24,950 bases of DNA from Intestinibacillus sp964580155 (GTDB taxonomy: Bacteria; Bacillota; Clostridia; Oscillospirales; Butyricicoccaceae), in contig CAZOJP010000033.1 of the NCBI GenBank assembly GCA_964580155.1, positions 1 through 24,950 of the forward strand, written 5' to 3'. The position numbers and the translations under genes are program-made. Under the pieces are notes generated by a model. It saw only the letters and a program-made list of their open reading frames with translations. It had not been told where the DNA came from and searched no databases. Of the stretch, positions 13,923-21,817 are shown piece by piece; within the stretch, counting starts at the first letter, position 1; each line of letters begins with the position of its first letter.

Positions 13923-15455
13923 TTGGCAAAGAACATTCTGGAGATGCGCGGCATCACCAAGCTGTTTCCGGGCGTCAAGGCGCTCGATAACGTCAATCTG
14001 CAGGTCGAGCAGGGCGAGGTGCACGCGCTCGTCGGTGAAAACGGCGCGGGCAAGTCCACGCTTATGAACGTGCTCAGCGGCATCTACCCCCATGGCTCCT
14101 ACGAGGGCGATATTGTGTATGAGGGCGAAACCTGCGCGTTTAAGACCATCCGCGACAGCGAAAGCCGCGGCATCGTCATCATCCATCAGGAGCTGGCGCT
14201 CGTGCCCTATCTGTCCATCGGGGAAAACATGTTTCTCGGAAACGAGCGCGGCGCACGCGCCCGCATCGACTGGGATGAAACATATGACAAGGCGGATGCG
14301 CTGCTCCGAAAGGTCGGTCTCAAGGAAAGCGCACACACACTCATCAAGGACATCGGCGTGGGCAAGCAGCAGCTTGTCGAGATCGCCAAGGCGCTTGCGA
14401 AGAACGTCAAGCTGCTCATCCTCGATGAGCCGACCGCGTCCCTCAACGAATCCGACAGCCGCGCGCTGCTCGAATTGCTGCTTGCGTTCAAGGAGCAGGG
14501 CATGACGAGCATCATCATCTCGCACAAGCTCGGCGAAATCTCCTATGTGGCGGACAAGATCACGGTCATCCGCGACGGCTCGACGATTGAAACGCTGGTC
14601 AAGGGTGTGGATGACTTTTCGGAGGAGCGCATCATCAAGGGCATGGTCGGGCGCGACCTGTCCGACCGCTTTCCGCCGCGCGAAAGCGTCCTCGGGGACA
14701 CCGCGATGGAGGTATCGGACTGGACGGTCTATCATCCGGTCTATCAGGACAAAAAAGTGGTGAATAACGTCAGCTTCCACGTCAAACGCGGCGAAGTCGT
14801 CGGCATTTCCGGCCTGATGGGCGCGGGGCGCACCGAGCTTGCGATGAGCATCTTCGGGCGCAGCTACGGCTCGCATATTTCGGGCACGTTAAAGCTCGGC
14901 GGCAAGGAGGTCAAGCTCAAAAGCGTCAAGGAGGCGATTGACGCACGCCTGGCCTACGTCACCGAGGACCGCAAGGGCAACGGGCTGATTTTGACAAATC
15001 CCATCCGCACGAACACGACGCTTGCAAAGCTCGACAAGGTTTCCGTGCACGGCGTGCTGGACATGGAAAAGGAAACGCAGGTCGCGGAGGAATACCGCCG
15101 CGCGCTGCACACCAAATGTCCGAGCGTGGAGCAGAACGTCGGCAATCTGTCGGGCGGCAACCAGCAAAAGGTGCTGCTTGCCAAGTGGATGTTTGCCGAT
15201 CCCGACGTGCTCATCCTGGATGAGCCGACCCGCGGCATCGACGTGGGCGCGAAATACGAGATTTACTGCATCATAAACGAGCTCGTCGCGCAGGGCAAGT
15301 CGGTCATCATGATTTCGAGTGAGCTGCCCGAAATCCTCGGCATGTCCGACCGCGTGTATGTGATGAATGAAGGCAGCATGGTCGCGGAGTTCCCGATCGC
15401 GCAGGCGACGAGCGAGGCGATTATGGCGAGCATCCTGAAAACCAAGAAAGACTGA
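13923..15455 (+). CDS. gguA: Sugar ABC transporter tandem ATPase (GguA/MmsA type)
   Basis: The 510-residue protein has two ABC domains. The first has Walker A GENGAGKS (38-45), a diverged signature VGKQQLVEIAKAL and Walker B LLILDEPTAS. The second has a degenerate Walker A (GLMGAGRTEL), a canonical signature NLSGGNQQKVLLAKW and Walker B VLILDEPTRGID. This asymmetry is normal for the CUT2 sugar importer family. TTG at 13923 is chosen as start because it gives the typical N-terminus (AKNILEMRGITKLFPGVKAL) and follows AAGGAAGGA. An upstream ATG at 13785 would lie within the binding-protein gene. It powers uptake with the adjacent binding protein and permease. Confidence 0.95.
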   Translation: MAKNILEMRGITKLFPGVKALDNVNLQVEQGEVHALVGENGAGKSTLMNVLSGIYPHGSYEGDIVYEGETCAFKTIRDSESRGIVIIHQELALVPYLSIGENMFLGNERGARARIDWDETYDKADALLRKVGLKESAHTLIKDIGVGKQQLVEIAKALAKNVKLLILDEPTASLNESDSRALLELLLAFKEQGMTSIIISHKLGEISYVADKITVIRDGSTIETLVKGVDDFSEERIIKGMVGRDLSDRFPPRESVLGDTAMEVSDWTVYHPVYQDKKVVNNVSFHVKRGEVVGISGLMGAGRTELAMSIFGRSYGSHISGTLKLGGKEVKLKSVKEAIDARLAYVTEDRKGNGLILTNPIRTNTTLAKLDKVSVHGVLDMEKETQVAEEYRRALHTKCPSVEQNVGNLSGGNQQKVLLAKWMFADPDVLILDEPTRGIDVGAKYEIYCIINELVAQGKSVIMISSELPEILGMSDRVYVMNEGSMVAEFPIAQATSEAIMASILKTKKD

Positions 15456-15472
15456 GAGAGGAGCACCTCCCA

Positions 15473-16645
15473 ATGAGCAAGCTGAAAAAAACGCTGGGAC
15501 AGAACACCATGCTGGTCGCGCTGGTGGTGGTCATGGTACTGTTCCAGATTCTGATTACGGCGGGCGGCAAGGGTTCACTGTTTGCCCCGACGAATATTTC
15601 CAACCTCATCATGCAAAACAGCTACGTCGTGATTCTCGCGACCGGCATGCTGCTGTGCATCCTGACGGGCGGCAACATCGACCTGTCGGTCGGCTCGATT
15701 GTCGCGCTGATCGGCGCAATCGCGGGTGTGTTCATCGTCAACTGGCACATGAACATCTATCTGGCGATGGTGCTGTGTCTGGTGATCGGCCTTGCGGTCG
15801 GCGTATCGCAGGCGTTCTGGATTGCGTACATGGGCATTCCGCCCTTTATCGTCACGCTGTGCGGCATGCTGATCTGGCGCGGACTCGCCACCATCATTCT
15901 CGACGGCACGACGATTTCGCCGTTCCCTGCGGAATATCTCCGGTATTTCACCTCCTATCTGCCGGGCAGCAGCGACAAGGGCACCATCCTTACGGTCACG
16001 CTTGCAATCGGCGCCGTGTGCTGCGCGCTCTTCATCGGCACGACGCTGCTCGGATGTGCGCGCAAAAAGCGCAAGGGCTATGACGCAGGCAATCTCGGTC
16101 TGATCATCGCGCGGCTTGCCATTATCAGCGCCGTCATCATGGTCATCGCCTATCAGCTCGGACGGAACAAGGGCGTGCCGGTCGTGCTCGTGCTGCTCGC
16201 GGTCATCGTGCTCGCGTACCAGTACTTTACAACGCGCACCGTGCCCGGCCGTCACATTTATGCCCTCGGCGGCAACGCCAAGGCGACGCAGCTGTCCGGC
16301 ATCAACACAAAGCGCGTCATGTTCGGCGTGTATGTCAATATGGCGGCGCTGAGCGCGGTTGCCGCGCTTGTGTGCGTCGGCCGCTTCAACTCCGCAGCGC
16401 CCTCTGCCGGCACGAGCTATGAAATGGACGCCATCGGCGCGTGCTTCATCGGCGGCGCGTCCGCATACGGCGGTGTGGGCACGGTCGTGGGCGCGGTCAT
16501 CGGCGCAATCTTCATGGGTGTGCTCAACAACGGCATGTCGATCCTCGGCATCGACGCGAACTGGCAGAAGGTCGTCAAGGGACTGGTGCTGCTCGGCGCG
16601 GTCGTGGTCGACGTGGTGAGCAAGAAGCAGGCAAAGGCGGCGTAA
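15473..16645 (+). CDS. gguB: Sugar ABC transporter permease (GguB/MmsB type)
   Basis: The 390-residue inner-membrane protein has about ten hydrophobic segments and the CUT2 permease hallmark LTGGNIDLSVGSIVALIGAI near residues 64-83. It also has GRHIYALGGNAKATQLSGIN in the cytoplasmic loop, and GACFIGGASAYGGVGTVVGA near the end. An AGAGGAG site precedes the ATG, and only 17 bp separate it from the ATPase gene. It forms the translocation pore of the multiple-monosaccharide importer. The extra Lys/Arg-rich loop (CARKKRKGYDAG) is usual for the longer members of this group. Confidence 0.95.
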   Translation: MSKLKKTLGQNTMLVALVVVMVLFQILITAGGKGSLFAPTNISNLIMQNSYVVILATGMLLCILTGGNIDLSVGSIVALIGAIAGVFIVNWHMNIYLAMVLCLVIGLAVGVSQAFWIAYMGIPPFIVTLCGMLIWRGLATIILDGTTISPFPAEYLRYFTSYLPGSSDKGTILTVTLAIGAVCCALFIGTTLLGCARKKRKGYDAGNLGLIIARLAIISAVIMVIAYQLGRNKGVPVVLVLLAVIVLAYQYFTTRTVPGRHIYALGGNAKATQLSGINTKRVMFGVYVNMAALSAVAALVCVGRFNSAAPSAGTSYEMDAIGACFIGGASAYGGVGTVVGAVIGAIFMGVLNNGMSILGIDANWQKVVKGLVLLGAVVVDVVSKKQAKAA

Positions 16646-16666
16646 CGCGGAAAAGGGGAAAAGGCA

Positions 16667-18190
16667 ATGAATTACTTATTGGGGCTGGATGTCGGCACCT
16701 CGGGCACCAAAACCGCACTGTTTGATACGTCCGGCGGACTGATTGCCAGCCGCACGCTGGAGTATCCGATGTCCCAGCCGCAAAACGGCTGGGCGGAGCA
16801 GGACCCGCGCGACTGGTGGCGCGCCGCATCCGAGGGCATCCGCGCGGTGCTCGCGGACAGCGGCATCGATCCGCAGGAGATCCGCGGCATCGGGCTTTCC
16901 GGGCAGATGCACTCGCTCGTGATGCTGGACGCGCACGACGAGCCGCTGCGCCCTGCCATCCTGTGGTGCGACGGACGCACCGCCGCGGAGTGCGAGGACA
17001 TCTATGGCGCGGTCGGGCGCGCGCGTTATCTGGAAATCACCGCAAACCCTGCACTGACCGGCTTTACGGCAGGCAAAATCCTGTGGGTGCGCAAGCATCA
17101 GCCCGAAATTTACGAAAAATGCAGGCACATTCTGCTTGCAAAGGACTATATCCGGCTCAAGCTGACCGGCGAGTATGCCACCGAGGTGTCGGACGCTTCC
17201 GGCATGGGGCTGCTCGACGTGCCGCGCCGGCAGTGGTCGGACGAGATGCTGACAAAGCTCGGCATCGACAAGGCGCTGCTCGCGCGCGTGTACGAAAGCC
17301 CGGAAATCACGGGCACGGTGACGCGGCAGGCGGCGGAGCTGACCGGACTTGCCGCAGGCACCCCGGTCGTCGGCGGCGCAGGCGACAATGCGGCGGCCGC
17401 GGTCGGCACGGGCGTGGTCGTGGACGGACGCGCATTCGCGACGATCGGCACCTCGGGCGTGGTGTTTGCGCACACGGACGAGCTTGCGATCGATCCGCAG
17501 GGACGCGTACACACCTTTTGCTGCGCGGTTCCCGGCGCGTGGCATGTGATGGGTGTGACGCTCGCGGCAGGCGCGTCGCTCCAGTGGTTCCGCAACAACC
17601 TGTGTCCCGACATCGTGGAGGACGCGCGCGTGCGCGGAGTCGATCCCTATGTGCTCATGACCGAGCAGGCGGCGCGCGCGCCGATCGGTGCAAACCGGCT
17701 GCTCTTCACGCCCTACCTGATGGGCGAGCGCACCCCCCACCTGGACCCCGATTGCCGCGGCGCCTTCACCGGCCTGTCTGCGATGCACACGCGCGCAGAC
17801 CTCATCCGCGCGGTCATGGAGGGTGTGACCTACAGCCTGCGCGACTGCATGGAAACGCTGCGCGGCATGGGTGTGACGAGCCGTGAGCTGATTGCGTGCG
17901 GCGGCGGCGGCACCTCCGCGCTGTGGCGCAGCATGCTCGCGGACGCGCTGCACTGCCCGGTGACAACGACGGCAGGCAGGGAAGGACCGGCGCTCGGCGC
18001 CGCGCTGCTTGCCGGTGTGGGCGCAGGTGTCTATGAAAGCGTGCCTGCCGCGTGTGACGCGGTCGTGCACACCGGCGCGCCGCAGCTGCCGGATGCGCAG
18101 GCGGGCGCGGGGTATGACGCGTTTTACGATGTGTACCGCACGATCTATCCCGCGCTGCGCGCAAGCTATGCCGCGCTCGCAAAGCTGTAA
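16667..18190 (+). CDS. xylB: Xylulokinase (FGGY carbohydrate kinase)
   Basis: The 507-residue FGGY kinase phosphorylates a ketopentose with ATP; D-xylulose to D-xylulose 5-phosphate is the best guess. It has LGLDVGTSGTKTALFD (5-20) in the first phosphate loop and GLSGQMHSLVMLD with the xylulokinase-typical QMHSLV. It also has ILWCDGRT, LLAKDYIRLKLTGEYATEVS, the conserved GAGDNAAAAVGTG segment and GGGGTSALWRSMLAD in the ATP-binding half. Length and motifs match XylB rather than ribulokinase. AAGGGGAAAAGG precedes the ATG, 21 bp after the permease. Because no xylA is near, the ketose may come from the isomerase-like gene two positions downstream. The exact sugar is an inference. Confidence 0.93.
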   Translation: MNYLLGLDVGTSGTKTALFDTSGGLIASRTLEYPMSQPQNGWAEQDPRDWWRAASEGIRAVLADSGIDPQEIRGIGLSGQMHSLVMLDAHDEPLRPAILWCDGRTAAECEDIYGAVGRARYLEITANPALTGFTAGKILWVRKHQPEIYEKCRHILLAKDYIRLKLTGEYATEVSDASGMGLLDVPRRQWSDEMLTKLGIDKALLARVYESPEITGTVTRQAAELTGLAAGTPVVGGAGDNAAAAVGTGVVVDGRAFATIGTSGVVFAHTDELAIDPQGRVHTFCCAVPGAWHVMGVTLAAGASLQWFRNNLCPDIVEDARVRGVDPYVLMTEQAARAPIGANRLLFTPYLMGERTPHLDPDCRGAFTGLSAMHTRADLIRAVMEGVTYSLRDCMETLRGMGVTSRELIACGGGGTSALWRSMLADALHCPVTTTAGREGPALGAALLAGVGAGVYESVPAACDAVVHTGAPQLPDAQAGAGYDAFYDVYRTIYPALRASYAALAKL

Positions 18191-18201
18191 GGAGGCAAAC
18201 G

Positions 18202-18840
18202 ATGAAGCTGCAAAGCGTTTTTGACGAGGCATTCCGCCCCTATGGGCGCGTGCTTGAGGGCGACTGGTCCGCGCTGCTGGATGTGCTGCGCGACACAACG
18301 GAAAAACCGTGCGATCACGTCGTTTATGAGCCGTCCCATGCGCCGCTTGAGCAAACCCCTGCGTTTGCCGCGCTGCGCGACCGGATCTACGGCGGTATGC
18401 CCATCCAAATCGGCTACTGCAACGGCACGAACACCGCGCTCGGCTGTGTCGAGTACCACCGCGACAGCGAGGTAAACATCGCCGCGGATGACATGGTGTT
18501 CCTTGTCGCGCAGCAGCAGGAAATTGAACATCACACGCTCGATACCGCATGTGTGCGCGCGTTTTCCGCGCCGGCAGGCACCGCGGTCGAGCTGTACGCG
18601 ACCACGCTGCACTATGCCCCGTGCGATGGGCATCGGGGCGCGGGCTTCCGCGTCGCGATTGTGCTGCCGCGCGGCACGAATACCGAACGGCCGGCGTTTG
18701 ACGCGCAAAGCGCGGAGGATCGTCTGCTGTGGGCGCGCAACAAATGGCTCATCGCGCATGCGGACACGGCGGAGGCGGCGCAGGGCGCGTTCGTCGGCCT
18801 GATCGGCGCAAACCCCGATATTGCGAACATACTGGATTGA
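18202..18840 (+). CDS. DUF4867 family protein, cupin-like
   Basis: The 212-residue protein belongs to the uncharacterised DUF4867 family of Clostridia. Recognisable segments are IQIGYCNGTNTALGCVEYHR (72-91), DSEVNIAADDMVFLVAQQQE, ELYATTLHYAPC and RNKWLIAH. The His, Glu and Cys residues in these beta-rich stretches suggest a cupin-like, perhaps metal-binding, fold. It lacks a signal peptide and is probably cytoplasmic. It lies 11 bp after xylB behind a strong AAGGAGG site, and 15 bp before the isomerase-like gene, so it likely serves the same sugar pathway. A lyxose-isomerase-like or mutarotase-like role is conceivable for a cupin in this position, but nothing in the sequence proves an activity. 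Confidence 0.85.
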   Translation: MKLQSVFDEAFRPYGRVLEGDWSALLDVLRDTTEKPCDHVVYEPSHAPLEQTPAFAALRDRIYGGMPIQIGYCNGTNTALGCVEYHRDSEVNIAADDMVFLVAQQQEIEHHTLDTACVRAFSAPAGTAVELYATTLHYAPCDGHRGAGFRVAIVLPRGTNTERPAFDAQSAEDRLLWARNKWLIAHADTAEAAQGAFVGLIGANPDIANILD

Positions 18841-18855
18841 CAGGAGGAATTTATC

Positions 18856-20334
18856 ATGATGCACAATATACCGGATATTAAAATGGGCATTATTTCGGTC
18901 AGCCGCGGCTGCTTCCCGATTGCCCTGAGCGAAAAGCGCCGCGCGAACGTCGTGAAGGCGTACGGAGACGGGCTGTATGAGTGCCCGATCTGCGTGGAAA
19001 CCGAGCTGGACGCGCGCCGCGCGGTCGATGACGTGCTGGCGCAGGGCATCGACGCGCTTGTCGTGTTCCTCGGCAACTTTGGACCGGAAACCCCGGAAAC
19101 GATGATTGCGGACTGGTTTACAGGCCCCATCATGTACACCTCCGCGGCGGAGGGCGACGGCGACCTGCACGACGGGCGCGGCGACGCGTACTGCGGCATG
19201 CTCAACGCGTCGTACAACCTCGGCCTGCGCGGCAGACGCGTGTACATTCCGGACTATCCGTGCGGCACGGCGGACGAGGTCGCGCAGCAGATCCGCGAAT
19301 TTGTGCCGGTTGCGACCGCACTTGTCGGGCTTGCAGGGCTCAAAATCTTCGCGTTCGGCCCGCGTCCGAATGATTTTCTCGCGTGCAACGCGCCCATCAA
19401 GGCGCTTTATGATCTCGGCGTTGCGGTCGAGGAGCATTCCGAGCTGGATCTGCTCGTCGCGTACAACAAGCACAAGGACGATCCGCGCATCCCGGCAAAA
19501 ATGGCGGAGATGGAGGCGGAGGCGGACAACAGCGACAGCCGGTTCCGCGGCATCCTGCCCCGTCTGGCGCAGTATGAGCTCACGCTCGAGGACTGGATGG
19601 CGGAGCACCTCGGCACGTCGCGGTACGCGGCGTTTGCCAATAAGTGCTGGCCCGCCTTCCAGACCGAGTTCGGCTTTGTGCCGTGCTATGTCAACGCGCG
19701 CCTGACCGGACGCGGCATTCCGGTGTCGTGCGAGGTGGATATTTACGGCGCGCTGAGCGAGTATATCGGCACCTGCGTATCGGGTGCGGCGGTCACGCTG
19801 CTCGACATCAACAACTCCGTGCCCGCGTCCATGTACGAGGAGTCGATCGCGGGCAAAATCCCGTATCGCCACCGTGAGACGTTCATGGGCTTCCACTGCG
19901 GCAACACCTGCCCCTCGCTGCTGCGCAATCCGCACATGGGCTATCAGCTCATTATGAAGCGCGACCTCGAGCCCGATCTCGCCGAGCCGGACATCACACG
20001 CGGCACGATGGAGGGCGACATCAAGGCGGGCGATATCACGTTCTTCCGCCTGCAATCGGCGGCGGACACGACCCTGCGCGCCTATGTGGCACAGGGCGAG
20101 GTGCTCGATGTGCCCACGCAGTCCTTCGGCTCGATCGGCATTTTCGCCATCCCCGAAATGGATCGCTTCTATCGCCATGTGCTCATTGAAAAGCGCTATC
20201 CGCACCACGGCGCAGTGGCGTTCGGCCACTTCGGCAAGGCTTTGTTTGAGGTGTTCAAGTACCTCGGCGTGTGCGACATTGCCTATAATCGCCCTGCGGC
20301 GCTGCCCTATCCGGGCGAAAATCCCTTTGCCTAA
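18856..20334 (+). CDS. L-fucose/arabinose isomerase-family protein
   Basis: The 492-residue protein has the fold pattern of COG2407 L-fucose isomerase-like enzymes, which interconvert aldoses and ketoses with a divalent metal. The N-terminal part includes GIDALVVFLGNFGPETPETM. The likely metal ligands are Glu293 (SCEVDIYGAL), Asp317 (TLLDINN) and His347 (MGFHCGNTCPS). The ATG at 18856 follows AGGAGG by eight bases; a second ATG comes next. It ends the sugar operon. Together with xylB it could turn an imported pentose into a ketopentose for phosphorylation. D-xylose, L-arabinose and D-arabinose are all possible; D-xylose needs no further enzyme to reach the pentose phosphate pathway, which fits the short operon. 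It is not the usual XylA family. Confidence 0.85.
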   Translation: MMHNIPDIKMGIISVSRGCFPIALSEKRRANVVKAYGDGLYECPICVETELDARRAVDDVLAQGIDALVVFLGNFGPETPETMIADWFTGPIMYTSAAEGDGDLHDGRGDAYCGMLNASYNLGLRGRRVYIPDYPCGTADEVAQQIREFVPVATALVGLAGLKIFAFGPRPNDFLACNAPIKALYDLGVAVEEHSELDLLVAYNKHKDDPRIPAKMAEMEAEADNSDSRFRGILPRLAQYELTLEDWMAEHLGTSRYAAFANKCWPAFQTEFGFVPCYVNARLTGRGIPVSCEVDIYGALSEYIGTCVSGAAVTLLDINNSVPASMYEESIAGKIPYRHRETFMGFHCGNTCPSLLRNPHMGYQLIMKRDLEPDLAEPDITRGTMEGDIKAGDITFFRLQSAADTTLRAYVAQGEVLDVPTQSFGSIGIFAIPEMDRFYRHVLIEKRYPHHGAVAFGHFGKALFEVFKYLGVCDIAYNRPAALPYPGENPFA

Positions 20335-20365
20335 GTCCCACTCCTTCTCTCTATACAATACGCAC

Positions 20366-20392
20366 AAAGCCGCCCTTTTCGGGGGCGGCTTT
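20366..20392 (+). terminator. Hairpin after the sugar operon
   Basis: AAAGCCGCCC (20366-20375) pairs with GGGCGGCTTT (20383-20392), starting 31 bp after the stop. The following T run is short (GCGCGTTT), so it may be a weak terminator. Confidence 0.7.
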
Positions 20393-20417
20393 GCGCGTTT
20401 CGGGGGCGGCTTTGCGC
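20377..20417. repeat. 20-bp direct repeat of the terminator arm
   Basis: TTTCGGGGGCGGCTTTGCGC occurs at 20377-20396 and again at 20398-20417, so the 3' arm of the hairpin is duplicated and either copy could pair with the single 5' arm. The stretch 20418-20679 after it shows no gene or other clear signal. Confidence 0.85.
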
Positions 20418-20679
20418 AGGGAGCTTTCAGGGCGGCAGGCGCACCGTACGGTCAGATTGGAACTACCACTTGGCATTACAAAGAGCGTCATGCGCACGTT
20501 TTAAGGCACAAAATATATCGGAGAAAAAAACGGAAACGCGGGAAAGAACGCTTTTTCGTAGATAAATCTGCCTTGCAGGCGCAAACCCGAGCGGAAACTT
20601 GAAGGACATCGCGGAATTGGCATTTTTCCCAAACAAGGCCAAACAGAATTGTAAAAAAGTGAAAAATTATATTTGCCCA

Positions 20680-20707
20680 TTGCAAATCTGAAAAAGTATG
20701 TTAAAAT
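20680..20707 (+). promoter_or_regulatory. Promoter of the etfBA-bcd operon
   Basis: TTGCAA (20680-20685), a 16-bp spacer and TAAAAT (20702-20707) with an extended TG (20699-20700) form a good promoter. It lies about 290 bp before etfB and so predicts a leader of about 285 nt. Confidence 0.72.
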
Positions 20708-20713
20708 TTAAAC

Positions 20714-20997
20714 ATACCTAATGGTGCAACCAATTAAAACCGGTTCACCATGCAACCAAAGCCAAACAAAAGCAACCAAAAACGCACCGCAATATGCAGA
20801 AAAAACAATGCGTGCAGCGGCGCAGTCCCATCGCGGTCCCCGAAAAGGCGTGCGTCAGCCGGCAAGCGGCTGTTCACGATACAAACGAGTACAGAATCCC
20901 CCCCAAAAAAAGACCCGCCTGCCGCCTCACCGGGCGGCAGGGAGCCTCGGGTCGCGGCAAACAGCAAGGCAAACAACAAACGGTAAGGAGTACGGTT
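20714..20997 (+). promoter_or_regulatory. Long structured leader of etfBA-bcd
   Basis: The leader opens with a stem (ATGGTG-C-AACC, 20721-20731, with GGTTCACCAT, 20742-20751). An A/C-rich, almost U-free stretch follows, then a perfect hairpin CAGCCG/CGGCTG (20856-20872), a C7A7 run (20898-20911) and a nested hairpin (CCTGCCGCC/GGCGGCAGG inside GACCCG/CGGGTC, 20912-20953). The TAAGGAG site at 20984-20990 is left free. No U tract follows the hairpins and no known riboswitch class is recognised. No convincing small gene was found; short frames in it lack ribosome binding sites. Confidence 0.5.
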
Positions 20998-21801
20998 ATG
21001 AATATTCTGGTCTGCATCAAACAGGTGCCGGATACCACCGAGATCAAGATTGATCCCGTGACGAACACCCTGGTGCGCGACGGTGTGCCGAGCATCGTCA
21101 ATCCCTTTGACGGCTACGCCCTGGAGGCGGCGGCGCGCATCAAGGACAAAAACCCCGACACGAAGATCGTGGTTTTGTCCATGGGTCCCCCGCAGGCGAT
21201 GGAAGCGCTGCGCGAGTGCCTTGCAATCGCCGCGGATCACGCCTATCTCGTCAGCGACCGCGCCTTCGGCGGTTCGGACACGCTCGCGACGAGCTACATT
21301 TTGAGCAAGACGATTGCCAAGGTGGAGGAGCGCGAGGGCAAGTTTGATGCGATCTTCTGCGGCAAGCAGGCGATTGACGGCGACACCGCACAGGTCGGAC
21401 CGGAAATCGCAGAGCATCTGGATTATCCGCAGGTCACCTATGCACTGGAAGCGAGCGAGGAAGAGGGCGGTCTGCGCATCCTGAAGGAAGCCGAGGACGG
21501 CAACCAGATGATCGGCGTCAAGACCCCCTGCCTCATCACCTTCACAAAGCCGAGCTTTGACCCGCGCTTCCCGAACATCAAGCGCAAGCTGGCCGCGCGC
21601 AAGGCGGAGATCACCCAGTTCAGCGCCGCGGATCTGGACGGCATCGACCTGACCCAGTGCGGCCTCAAGGGCTCGCCCACCAAGGTCAAGCGCAGCTTTG
21701 TGCCGCCGCGCAAGGTCACCGGTGTGACGATTCAGGAAGATTCCGACAAGGAAACCGCACACAAGCTGACCGAGCTGCTCAGTGCAGCGCACATTATTTA
21801 A
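20998..21801 (+). CDS. etfB: Electron transfer flavoprotein beta subunit
   Basis: The 267-residue protein begins MNILVCIKQVPDTTEIKIDP, the classic EtfB start. It carries NPFDGYALEAAARIK (nucleotide-binding loop region), AFGGSDTLATSYIL, FCGKQAIDGDTAQVGPEIAE and PCLITFTKPSFDPRFPNIKR. With EtfA it forms the flavoprotein that splits electrons from NADH between ferredoxin and the crotonyl-CoA/butyryl-CoA couple at Bcd. The ATG at 20998 follows TAAGGAG by seven bases; a longer frame from 20794 runs into the leader and lacks support. It is the first gene of the operon. The bifurcating type is inferred from the bcd neighbour. Confidence 0.96.
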   Translation: MNILVCIKQVPDTTEIKIDPVTNTLVRDGVPSIVNPFDGYALEAAARIKDKNPDTKIVVLSMGPPQAMEALRECLAIAADHAYLVSDRAFGGSDTLATSYILSKTIAKVEEREGKFDAIFCGKQAIDGDTAQVGPEIAEHLDYPQVTYALEASEEEGGLRILKEAEDGNQMIGVKTPCLITFTKPSFDPRFPNIKRKLAARKAEITQFSAADLDGIDLTQCGLKGSPTKVKRSFVPPRKVTGVTIQEDSDKETAHKLTELLSAAHII

Positions 21802-21817
21802 GGGGGGGCGTCAAACA

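Noticed and set aside
12734..14083. 449-codon minus-strand frame opposite the binding-protein gene
   Set aside because: Antisense to a clear lipoprotein gene, crosses the internal terminator, no domain seen.
16676..18550. 624-codon minus-strand frame opposite xylB
   Set aside because: Shadow of xylB with Arg/Ala/His-rich composition and no recognisable domain.
18166..20367. 733-codon minus-strand open frame opposite the DUF4867 and isomerase genes
   Set aside because: It is a GC-rich shadow; the plus strand has family motifs, ribosome binding sites and operon spacing, whereas the minus protein is Arg/His/Ala-rich with no domain.
20488..20685. 65-codon minus-strand frame in the gap before etfB
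   Set aside because: No ribosome binding site or promoter was seen and no family pattern; reported as empty sequence.
20750..20986. Possible 78-codon upstream gene in the etf leader
   Set aside because: No ribosome binding site and a Lys/Pro/Arg-rich low-complexity product; more likely structured leader RNA.
21803..21809. G-rich run between etfB and etfA as a slippage site
   Set aside because: It lies outside both coding regions and serves as the etfA ribosome binding site.
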